A stretch of DNA of 35,776 nucleotides from Truepera sp. (GTDB taxonomy: Bacteria; Deinococcota; Deinococci; Deinococcales; Trueperaceae): contig JAGXSJ010000097.1 of the NCBI GenBank assembly GCA_018333895.1, positions 1-35,776 of the forward strand. The letters run 5' to 3'. Below, piece by piece: positions 24,383 through 30,831 of this stretch (positions are counted from its first letter, which is position 1; every line of letters starts with the position of its first letter). Below the pieces are notes generated by a model. It saw nothing but the letters and a program-made list of their open reading frames with translations. It ran no database searches and was not told where the DNA came from. Position numbers and translations under genes: made by a program.

Positions 24383-24643
24383 ATGGCTAAAACAGAACAG
24401 CTGAATGTGCGCATGGACCCTGAGGTGAAGGCATCAGCCGAAGCTGTATTCCGCGAGCTCGGCCTAACCCCGACGCAGGCGATTACCCTCTTTTATCATC
24501 AGGTGAGTTTACAGCAGGGCTTGCCGTTCGCGTTAAAGATTCCTAATGCCGAGACGCAAGCAGCGATGCGCGAGGTGCAAGAGAGGCGCGACCTTAACCA
24601 TTACGACACTAGCGAAGGCCTCAAAAAGGCGCTAAGGCTATAG
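24383..24643 (+). CDS. RelB/DinJ-family antitoxin
   Basis: This is an 86-residue ribbon-helix-helix antitoxin. The N-terminal strand TEQLNVRMDPEVKASAE is followed by VFRELGLTPTQAITLFYHQV, the DinJ-type dimerisation and DNA-binding fold. The C-terminal tail (RRDLNHYDTSEGLKKAL) is the toxin-wrapping part. GGAGG lies five bases before ATG 24383, which is preferred over GTG 24380. The cognate toxin gene starts two bases after its stop but is damaged, so the antitoxin is probably free of its partner. It would normally autoregulate through its promoter. Confidence 0.9.
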   Translation: MAKTEQLNVRMDPEVKASAEAVFRELGLTPTQAITLFYHQVSLQQGLPFALKIPNAETQAAMREVQERRDLNHYDTSEGLKKALRL

Positions 24644-24644
24644 C

Positions 24645-24875
24645 TTGCGCCGACTCGCAACAACCAAGCGCTTCGAGCGCGACCTAAAACGCCTAGGCAG
24701 GCGCGGGAAGAACCTAGATAAACTCTTTCTGGTGGTCGAGAAGCGGCAGCTAGGTGAGGGGCTCGAGCCGCGCCATCGCCCTCACGCACTAACAGGCAAC
24801 TGGCAACCCTTTTGGGAGCTGCACATTGTGATATCAGTCCGTCAGTCTATCAGCCCTTTTAAGCTGACAGCCTGA
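24645..24875 (+). pseudogene. YafQ-type toxin gene, 3' end replaced by repeat copy B
   Basis: The frame opens with TTG 24645 and gives LATTKRFERDLKRLGRRGKN, then HALTGNWQPFWELHI, which is the RelE/YafQ ribosome-dependent mRNA interferase fold. At about 24827 the homology stops. The expected next strands (of the type xPDWLLIYR, then the catalytic His near the C-terminus) are missing, and the frame runs 15 codons into the dispersed repeat before a TGA. Loss of the C-terminal catalytic residues should inactivate the toxin. Its antitoxin is intact. The truncation coincides with the repeat boundary. Confidence 0.8.
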
Positions 24876-24966
24876 GAGCCTGAGGCGCTGTCCTGAGCGT
24901 AGTGAAGGAGGCTTAAGGGTTTCGCCCCTACTCGAATACTTGATTACTTGAATACTCGAATACTGC
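24829..24966 (+). repeat. Dispersed intergenic repeat, copy B
   Basis: This is the reverse-complement partner of 10664-10797, with a 35-base identical core at 24884-24918 and weaker similarity on both flanks. Read on the minus strand, one flank is a run of degenerate 8-base units of the type AGTATTCG/AGTATTCA/AGTAATCA that ends in AGTAGGGG. The other flank holds CTGATAGACTGACGGACTGA. It abuts the break in the toxin gene and ends about 18 bases before the kdgK start. No frame of its own. Confidence 0.8.
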
Positions 24967-24984
24967 TTTTCGCAGGAGGCATGA

Positions 24985-26067
24985 ATGGCATACGGTCTGA
25001 ACATCCCCCCACACGGCGCTCTCGACCTCATCTCGTTGGGGGCACTGGTCTACCGCTTAGACCCGGGGATAACTCCCTTCCGCAAGGCTACAAGCTGCCT
25101 AATCCACGTCAGCGGTGGCGAGTTTAATGTGGCAGCCAACCTAGCCGACTGCTTTAACCTCAACACCGGCATCGCCAGCGCCATGGTGGATTACCCTATC
25201 GGCCACCTGATCGCCGAACGGGTACGGGCCATGGACGTGCGCCCCTTCTATAAGCACTTTGCCCATAACGGCGTAACCGGCCCCAACATGGCCTCGACCT
25301 TTAGCGACCGCGGCCAGGGCGTGCGGGCCCCGGTGGTGTTCTACAACCGCGCCAATGAGGCCGCAGCCCAGCTTAAACCCGGCGACTTCGATTGGCCGGT
25401 GCTCTTTGCCAATGGGGTGCGCTGGTTTCACAGCGGCGGCATCTTCGCGGCGCTCTCAGAGAGTACCGGCGAGCTGATCATCGAAGGGCTGAAAGCAGCC
25501 AAGTCCGCCGGTGCTGTGACCTCGTTCGACCTCAACTACCGCGCTAAGCTGTGGAGCCTGTGGGGCGGCCAAGAGCGGGCCCTGGCGGTGATCAAGCGCA
25601 TCGTTGCGCACGTCGATGTGCTGGTCGGCAACGAAGAAGATCTGCAAATGGGCCTGGGTATCCCCGGCCCGGCGGTTACCGCTAAGTCCAAGCTTGACCC
25701 CGAGACCTTCTTCGGCATGATCGGCCAGGTTACCGCCCTCTATCCCCACGTCAAGGTGGTTGCCACCACCCTGCGCGAGACGCATTCGGCTAACCGCCAT
25801 AGCTGGAGTGCGGTAGCCTGGATCAACGGTCAGACCTATCAGGCGCCTACCGCCGAACTTGACGTATATGATCGCATCGGCGGCGGTGACGGCTTTGCCG
25901 CCGGGCTGTTCTACGGCCTGCTTACCGGCGAAAGCGAGCAAGCCGCGGTCAATCTCGGCTGGGCGCATGGCGCGCTGCTGACCACCTTCCCCGGTGATAC
26001 CACCATGGCCACTGTCGAACAGGTGCGGGCGTTAGCCCAAGGCGGTTCGGCCCGCGTTCAACGCTAA
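24985..26067 (+). CDS. kdgK: PfkB-family sugar kinase, probable 2-keto-3-deoxygluconate kinase
   Basis: This is a 360-residue ribokinase-fold kinase. The substrate loop is LIHVSGGEFNVAANLADCFN (early GG-N), followed by SFDLNYRAKLW and VDVLVGNEEDLQ. The anion-hole and catalytic base region is YDRIGGGDGFAAGLFYGLL, with Asp in GGGDGFAAG. NYR and NEED are typical of KDG kinases and of related PfkB sugar-acid kinases. It would make KDPG from KDG and ATP, feeding the aldolase at 4917. GGAGG lies five bases or so before the ATG. An overlapping ATG at 24981 is out of frame. It forms an operon with gnd, whose start lies 29 bases downstream. A related hexose or 5-dehydro-2-deoxygluconate specificity cannot be excluded. 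Confidence 0.78.
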   Translation: MAYGLNIPPHGALDLISLGALVYRLDPGITPFRKATSCLIHVSGGEFNVAANLADCFNLNTGIASAMVDYPIGHLIAERVRAMDVRPFYKHFAHNGVTGPNMASTFSDRGQGVRAPVVFYNRANEAAAQLKPGDFDWPVLFANGVRWFHSGGIFAALSESTGELIIEGLKAAKSAGAVTSFDLNYRAKLWSLWGGQERALAVIKRIVAHVDVLVGNEEDLQMGLGIPGPAVTAKSKLDPETFFGMIGQVTALYPHVKVVATTLRETHSANRHSWSAVAWINGQTYQAPTAELDVYDRIGGGDGFAAGLFYGLLTGESEQAAVNLGWAHGALLTTFPGDTTMATVEQVRALAQGGSARVQR

Positions 26068-26096
26068 GTTGAGAAACTGAGAAACGAGGTAACAGT

Positions 26097-27542
26097 ATGG
26101 CTCAAGCAGATATCGCCCTGATCGGTCTGGCCGTGATGGGCCAAAACCTGGTCATGAACATGGCCGACCACGGCTACACGGTAGCGGTCTACAACCGCAC
26201 CACCTCGGTAGTCGATGAGTTCCTGGGCAGCACCAAAGGGATGAGCATCATCGGCGCGCACTCGCTTAAGGAGCTAGTGGCGACCATCAAGCGCCCTCGG
26301 CGGGTGATGCTGCTGGTCAAGGCTGGCAAGCCGGTCGATGATCTGATCGATAGCCTGATCCCGCTCTTGGAGCCGGGCGACATCATCATCGACGGCGGCA
26401 ACTCCAACTACCAGGACACCATCCGGCGCACCGCCTACGTTGAGTCCAAAGGGCTCTGGTTCGTTGGCACCGGCGTCTCCGGTGGCGAAGAGGGGGCGCG
26501 GCGCGGCCCTTCGATCATGCCGGGCGGCTCGCCGGCAGCCTGGCCGCACATTAAGGAGATCTTTCAGGCGATCGCCGCCAAAACCCCCAAGGGCGAGCCC
26601 TGCTGCGACTGGGTGGGCGAGAACGGCGCCGGGCACTACGTTAAGATGGTCCACAACGGCATCGAATACGGCGACATGCAGCTGATCGCCGAGTGCTACC
26701 ACCTGATGCGAGACGGCCTGGGCCTGAATAACCCGGCTATGCACCAGGTCTTCGCCCGCTGGAACGAAGGGCGGCTCGACTCATACCTAATCGAGATCAC
26801 CCGCGATATCCTGGGCTACCATGAGGACGGCGTCTATACCCTGGAGCTGATCTTAGACAGCGCCGGACAAAAGGGGACCGGCAAGTGGACCGCCATCTCG
26901 GCCATTGAGCAAGGCGTGCCGCTGACCCTAATTACCGAAGCGGTGTTGGCCCGCTTCTTGTCGGCCTTAAAAGACGAGCGGGTGCAGGCCTCAAAGGTGC
27001 TCAAAGGTCCCAACGCTACCTTTAAGGGCGACCAGGATGCCTTGGTGCGCGATCTTGAGGACGCCCTGTATGCCGCTAAAATCGTCTCCTACACCCAGGG
27101 CTATATGCTGCTGCGCGCCGCTGCCGCTGAGTACGGCTGGAACCTCAACTACGGCGGCATCGCACTGATGTGGCGCGGCGGCTGCATCATCCGCTCGCGC
27201 TTCTTGGGCGAGATCAAGGCCGCCTATGACCGTGACCCAGGCCTAGTCAACCTGCTGCTCGACCCCTTCTTCAGGGAGGCAGTCGAGAGTGCTCAGGCGG
27301 CCTGGCGGCGGGTGATCGCTACCGCTGTCGAGCTGGGCATCCCGGTGCCGGCCCTGATGGCCGCGCTGGCCTTTTATGACGGCTACCGCACGGCCCGCCT
27401 ACCCGCTAACCTGCTGCAAGCTCAGCGCGACTACTTCGGAGCGCATACCTACGAGCGCGTGGATAGGCCGCGCGGCGAGTTTTTTCACACCAACTGGACC
27501 GGGCGCGGCGGCACGACCACCTCGCGGTCGTACACCGCCTAG
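26097..27542 (+). CDS. gnd: 6-phosphogluconate dehydrogenase, decarboxylating
   Basis: At 481 residues this is full length for the long, NADP-type Gnd. The nucleotide motif is IGLAVMGQNLVMNMADHG with VYNRT. The signature IIDGGNSNYQDT is followed by GTGVSGGEEGARRGPSIMPGG and the catalytic lysine segment GHYVKMVHNGIEYGDMQL. The C-terminus ends FHTNWTGRGG, as usual. It oxidises 6-phosphogluconate to ribulose 5-phosphate, CO2 and NADPH in the cytoplasm. Pairing with kdgK and proximity to uronate genes is also known in Thermotoga. AACGAGG precedes the ATG. The 277 bases after its stop hold nothing I recognise; there are only weak stems with no U-tract. Confidence 0.96.
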   Translation: MAQADIALIGLAVMGQNLVMNMADHGYTVAVYNRTTSVVDEFLGSTKGMSIIGAHSLKELVATIKRPRRVMLLVKAGKPVDDLIDSLIPLLEPGDIIIDGGNSNYQDTIRRTAYVESKGLWFVGTGVSGGEEGARRGPSIMPGGSPAAWPHIKEIFQAIAAKTPKGEPCCDWVGENGAGHYVKMVHNGIEYGDMQLIAECYHLMRDGLGLNNPAMHQVFARWNEGRLDSYLIEITRDILGYHEDGVYTLELILDSAGQKGTGKWTAISAIEQGVPLTLITEAVLARFLSALKDERVQASKVLKGPNATFKGDQDALVRDLEDALYAAKIVSYTQGYMLLRAAAAEYGWNLNYGGIALMWRGGCIIRSRFLGEIKAAYDRDPGLVNLLLDPFFREAVESAQAAWRRVIATAVELGIPVPALMAALAFYDGYRTARLPANLLQAQRDYFGAHTYERVDRPRGEFFHTNWTGRGGTTTSRSYTA

Positions 27543-27819
27543 CGCCGCTCCGGGCCTGATTGATGGCCGGGCTCGGACCGGTTTGAGTCAGCCGCTGAGC
27601 CTTCAGGCTGGGTTCTCGCTGTCGCTACTTCACGAATCGAGTTGAAGGCTTCGGTGACCAACTCCATGCTGCAACTGGGCAGCAAAGGCCAGACACTGCC
27701 AGGAGCTGAGCGCCAGGTTCAGCTTCCTGAGGCGGTGAGAGACTAGGACCACCTCGAGTCCCTGGCTCGAACGACCTCCTGCACACCCGCTTCTACAGTG
27801 CTGATCAGCACGGTACCAT

Positions 27820-28264
27820 TCATCGCTGGGTTTCGTAGGTCGGAAGTGGCTCATTCACGAACGTCGCCTGGTAGTCCTTTCGGCTCAAAACGGTATCATA
27901 GAGGCCGATCTCTTCTCCCTCGTGCTTGTTGATGCCGGCGTAACCCAAACTGGGATCCTCATACCGCTTGAACTTGTAGACCGCATCGTTCATCAAGGCG
28001 CTGTTGAAAACGCCGAGGCTTACAAGCAACTCGAAGTCCTTCACGGTTAATCCGGTGACTTTCGTGAACAATCCCGGCTCCAACTGCGTGATCACATCAC
28101 GCAGGCACCGCTCGCGGTTGTACCGCTCATGGCCATGTCGAGAATCCCGGCGGCGTCAATTAGCCGACCTTGAGCAACCCGGCGTACTGCGGGTTCGTGT
28201 CCTCGTAGGCGTAGATCGTGGGCCGCGATGCGGGCCGAGGAGGGAAAAACTCCGACGCGCTCAT
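27820..28264 (-). pseudogene. Gutted GIY-YIG/DEAD-DEAH helicase gene (both ends kept, middle lost)
   Basis: The N-terminal piece (ATG 28264 to a TAA at 28160) reads MSASEFFPPRPASRPTIY, then AYEDTNPQYAGLLKVG. From memory this is the start of large DEAD/DEAH helicases that carry a GIY-YIG (T5orf172-type) domain. The next frame, from about 28157, gives HERYNRERCLRDVITQLEPG, then LFTKVTGLTVKDFELLVSLG and FNSALMNDAVYKFKRYED, the C-terminus of the same family. Hundreds of codons between the two are absent and the join is out of frame. Start ATG and upstream TGA overlap (ATGA), so it was translationally coupled to the nuclease gene. The family name rests on recalled motifs; a database search was not possible. 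Confidence 0.65.
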
Positions 28265-29550
28265 GTGCGTTTCCTCCGGACATTTTTATCCGCCGATGAT
28301 GCCGATTTACGCTGGTGCGTCTCTGCCGTTTTATCAGTGTCGATGTGCGCCATCTGCAGATCACTTTTTTCCTCGCTGGCCGCGTCAATCAACCGACGTT
28401 CCTTTTCGATCTCGCGACGCAACTGTTCCTCTGTTGGCAGGTAAAGCATGTACTTGGAGGCGAAAATCTGTTTGCGATCGTTTAGCACCGAGTAGCGGGC
28501 AACCGTCTCATTCTTCTCCGTACAGAGAATAAGCCCTATGGTCGGGTTATCATCCGACACAACGAAAAGACCGTCATACATCCGCACATAGCCGTCCATC
28601 TGGCCGACATCCGCGTGGGTCAGCTCGCCCACCTTAAGGTCAATGAGCAGGTAGAACTTGAGCCGGCAGTGGTAGAAGACCAGGTCAATGTACCGGTCTT
28701 GCTCTTCGATGCGGATGTGCTTTTGCCGGGCGACGAAGGCAAAGCCGGTGCCAAGCTCGAGCAAGAAGCGCTGGAGGTGGGTGATTATGGCCCGCTCCAG
28801 GTCCGATTCGTGGAACGCCGCCACGTCCGGCAGCCCCAGGAACTCCAGCACATACGGGTTCTTCAATTCGTCGGCAGCCGGAGCGGCGTGAACCGGCAAA
28901 CGGCGCCCCTCGGCCAGCATCTTCTCCGGCTCGCGGCTCTTGAGAATGCGCTCGTAGTAGAACGACTGAATCTGCCGTTCCAGCGTCCGCTTGTCCCAGC
29001 CGCCCGCGACGGCTTCTCGCTCGTAGAAATCCCGCGCCTCCCGATCCTCCACCCGCATCAGGGCGCGGTAGTGCGACCAGGAGAGCTGCGGAGAGAATCC
29101 CTGCGGTAATTCGTCACCCGTTGTGCGACCTTTTCCCATGAGCGTCAATTCCGTACCCGCTGGGGAGGGAATTTGCGCAGGCGCCGATTCTCTTCCCGTT
29201 AGGGAGAGTTTTTCGACATTAGCCAATTCTCTTCCCGCGGGGAAGAGAATCTTCACCCTGCCTTGATACGTCAGGTAGAACTGTCGAAAACTCCATAACA
29301 CCGGTCTGGAAAACCCCTTCCCGTACCGCTCCGTCAACCGCGCTGACACGTCCTCGATGACCTTTTCCCCATACTTCGCCCGCTCCTCGCCACGCTGGAT
29401 TTCTTCTACGATCTCTCGCCCGATCAGCCAATAGGCCACAACCATGTTCGTGTTGACTGCGCGGACCACATTGCCCCGTGCCTGCTCTAGAATCGAGACC
29501 ACGCGGTCAAACAGTGCATCCGGCACAGCCAGGCGGCTTTTCCTACTCAT
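28261..29550 (-). CDS. DUF1016 / PD-(D/E)XK nuclease domain protein (YhcG family)
   Basis: This is a 429-residue intact protein. The N-terminal DUF1016 helical domain (about 15-170) shows VVAYWLIGREIVEEIQRGEE, LTERYGKGFSRPVLWSFRQF, and after an insert LSWSHYRALMRVEDREARDFY. The C-terminal nuclease domain (about 240-390) has Asp289 in DRYIDLVFYH and Asp304-x-Lys306 in LLIDLKVGEL, a PD-(D/E)XK layout. A 13-residue tandem repeat at 106-157 separates the two. GGAGG lies six bases before ATG 29550. An in-frame upstream start at 29592 lies inside the methylase tail and is rejected. It overlaps the methylase remnant by 8 bases and the helicase remnant by 4. Its role is probably DNA cleavage in defence, but this is not proven for the family. 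Confidence 0.9.
   Translation of the reverse strand: MSRKSRLAVPDALFDRVVSILEQARGNVVRAVNTNMVVAYWLIGREIVEEIQRGEERAKYGEKVIEDVSARLTERYGKGFSRPVLWSFRQFYLTYQGRVKILFPAGRELANVEKLSLTGRESAPAQIPSPAGTELTLMGKGRTTGDELPQGFSPQLSWSHYRALMRVEDREARDFYEREAVAGGWDKRTLERQIQSFYYERILKSREPEKMLAEGRRLPVHAAPAADELKNPYVLEFLGLPDVAAFHESDLERAIITHLQRFLLELGTGFAFVARQKHIRIEEQDRYIDLVFYHCRLKFYLLIDLKVGELTHADVGQMDGYVRMYDGLFVVSDDNPTIGLILCTEKNETVARYSVLNDRKQIFASKYMLYLPTEEQLRREIEKERRLIDAASEEKSDLQMAHIDTDKTAETHQRKSASSADKNVRRKRT
29108..29251 (-). repeat. 39-bp tandem palindromic repeats inside the DUF1016 gene
   Basis: Four units start at 29108, 29147, 29186 and 29225, exactly 39 bases apart. Each opens with a hairpin of the type ATTCTCTTCCC-GCG-GGGAAGAGAAT (perfect in the unit at 29226-29250, imperfect in the others). 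They encode 13-residue units that each begin Gly-x-Glu (GREL, GRES, GTEL, GDEL), forming the linker between the two domains. Confidence 0.85.
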
Positions 29551-29992
29551 TGTTCGCCTCCATCGGGCGGACCATAGACTCGATGAAGGCAATTTCGCCT
29601 TCGGTTAGGCCGTACTTCTCGTAGAGCTTTTCGTCGGTCCATGGTTCCGAGAAGTCTTGCATTGGCACCAATGAATACACGCCTCGGGGTGCGTTTTGCG
29701 TGTTTTTCTTTAGCAATACCAAGAACCGAAACAACCTTGTGCAGACATAAACAATGGCATTATTACATTGCCGTGTGGATGAGAATGGACCGACAACAAG
29801 ATGGGTTTCGGAACAACAGGTGCCAGGTTTGCCTATAAACGGCTTGGCCAACACCAAATAGGGGAATGGGCCTCACTCGCCGTCTGTTTTAGCAATAAAG
29901 ACCTTGTGTTTCACGACCCAATTCCGCTTCTGGGTCACCTGATTCTCCTTGACGAACTCATACGACTTCGTGCTTCGTGCATCGTTACGAGA
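29543..29992 (-). pseudogene. C-terminal remnant of an adenine-specific DNA methylase, with a premature stop
   Basis: One frame runs SRNDARSTKSYEFVKENQ, WVVKHKVFIAKTDGE, a TGA at 29875-29873, then without a frame change GPFPYLVLAKPFIGKPGTCC, SETHLVVGPF, LKKNTQNAPRGVYSLVPMQD and FSEPWTDEKLYEKYGLTEGE to MEANNE. From family knowledge this is the target-recognition and C-terminal region of Eco57I-like or type II N6-adenine methylases. The catalytic N-terminal domain is absent: upstream sequence up to higA has no recognisable coding. The stop overlaps the DUF1016 start by 8 bases, which shows the original operon. Bases 29993-30120 hold nothing I can identify. Confidence 0.65.
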
Positions 29993-30120
29993 GGGTAGCA
30001 GGCCCCCAGTGAAGGCGGGTGTGGGTTGGATGGTCGTATTCTCATCACCGGCCTGCCGACCGACCAAGCTCACCTGGCATCATGGAGCGATGTGGAATGA
30101 CGGTCAGATGCAGCGGCTTG

Positions 30121-30435
30121 TTAGGCAACGGTCAAGGGCTTGATCCGCTCGACCTCAGGCCCGATCTCTCGGGTCGCATCCCACAGATCCACCGCACGCT
30201 GCGCGTTGAGCCAGAACTCCGGAGAGTTGCCAAACAGACGTGAAAGCCGTATGGCCATTTCCGGGCTTACCGATCGACGCTCGCGAAGCAACTCGTTTAC
30301 GGTCTGGCGTGAAACACCCAACGCCTCCGCAAGCCTCGAAACCGTAAGTCCGTAGTCGGGAAGGAAATCCTCTCGCAGCATCTCCCCGGGATGGATGGGG
30401 CGAACCTGCTTTTTACTCGTGTTCAGAATGCTCAT
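30121..30435 (-). CDS. higA: HigA-family antitoxin (XRE helix-turn-helix)
   Basis: This 104-residue antitoxin has the HigA signature RPIHPGEMLREDFLPDYGLT, followed by the helix-turn-helix SRLAEALGVSRQTVNELLRE. Further matches are RRSVSPEMAIRLSRLFGNSP and EFWLNAQRAVDLWDA. It neutralises HigB and binds the module's own promoter. GAGGTGGTGA lies just before ATG 30435. It follows higB, the toxin-first order typical of this family. Since higB is frameshifted, the antitoxin may persist for its regulatory function or merely as a relic. Confidence 0.93.
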   Translation of the reverse strand: MSILNTSKKQVRPIHPGEMLREDFLPDYGLTVSRLAEALGVSRQTVNELLRERRSVSPEMAIRLSRLFGNSPEFWLNAQRAVDLWDATREIGPEVERIKPLTVA

Positions 30436-30448
30436 TCACCACCTCACC

Positions 30449-30726
30449 TCAGTGATAATCCGTAACTTCAACCTCGTAAGCATCACCCTCAACGAAGCGG
30501 AAGCAAATGCGCCATTGGTCATTGATGGCGATCGCATGTTGACCTTCGCGGTCTCCCCTGAGCTGGTGAAGTCGATTTCCCGGGACCGAAGATCATCCAA
30601 GCTCGCTGCTAGGTCAAGGTGCTCGAGCTTTCTCCTTGCCCGCCGCACTATCTCTGGCGGCAACCGCTTAGACTGACCCCTGGCGAGCAGTTCCTCCGCG
30701 TGTCTATCCGCGAAGGTTTTGATCAC
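30449..30726 (-). pseudogene. higB: HigB-family toxin gene with a single-base frameshift
   Basis: From GTG 30726 the frame reads MIKTFADRHAEELLARGQSK, then RLPPEIVRRARRKLEHLD and AASLDDLR, a normal HigB/RelE start. Near 30585-30590 homology jumps to another frame, which continues PGNRLHQLRGDREGQHAI, AINDQWRICFRF and VEGDAYEVEVTDYH to a TGA at 30451-30449. Adding one G (cgg-gtc instead of cgg-tc) would restore a complete toxin of about 92 residues. Unless corrected by slippage or a sequencing error, it makes a chimeric inactive product that stops at 30436. The start codon may coincide with the transcription start. Confidence 0.85.
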
Positions 30727-30732
30727 ATCTCA

Positions 30733-30761
30733 ACTATAATCCGTCACGTGACACTTGTCCA
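30733..30761 (-). promoter_or_regulatory. higBA promoter, probably leaderless; -10 overlaps a plus-strand TATAAT
   Basis: On the minus strand, TGGACA (30761-30756), a 17-base spacer and TATAGT (30738-30733) place the start at or next to the GTG of higB, six bases after the -10. On the plus strand the same bases give TATAAT (30735-30740) facing the GH13 gene, though I see no good -35 for it. Confidence 0.6.
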
Positions 30762-30769
30762 TCTCCACG

Positions 30770-30831
30770 GGGCGTATAAGCTGCATACGCCCATAGCTGG
30801 TTGCATCCGCAGCGTGTCACAATGGGCGTAT
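30770..30831. promoter_or_regulatory. Three GGGCGTAT sites upstream of the GH13 gene, operator-like
   Basis: GGGCGTAT occurs at 30770-30777, as its reverse complement at 30785-30792 (inverted repeat with a 7-base centre), and again at 30824-30831 across the GH13 start codon. The arrangement suggests a dimeric regulator site plus an additional half site. Confidence 0.45.

Noticed and set aside
27543-27819. Search for a terminator or RNA gene after gnd
   Set aside because: Only 4-5 bp stems without a T-tract and no tRNA-like cloverleaf; nothing supportable.
28004-28532. Plus-strand frames over the helicase remnant and nuclease end
   Set aside because: Antisense to recognisable protein fragments; the minus-strand reading has family motifs, these do not.
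29108-29251. Regular palindromic repeats considered as a CRISPR array
   Set aside because: The 39-base period has no separate unique spacers of CRISPR size, the units are coding and in frame, and no cas gene is near.
29641-30143. Short plus-strand frames between the nuclease and higA genes
   Set aside because: They oppose the methylase remnant, which has recognisable C-terminal motifs on the minus strand.
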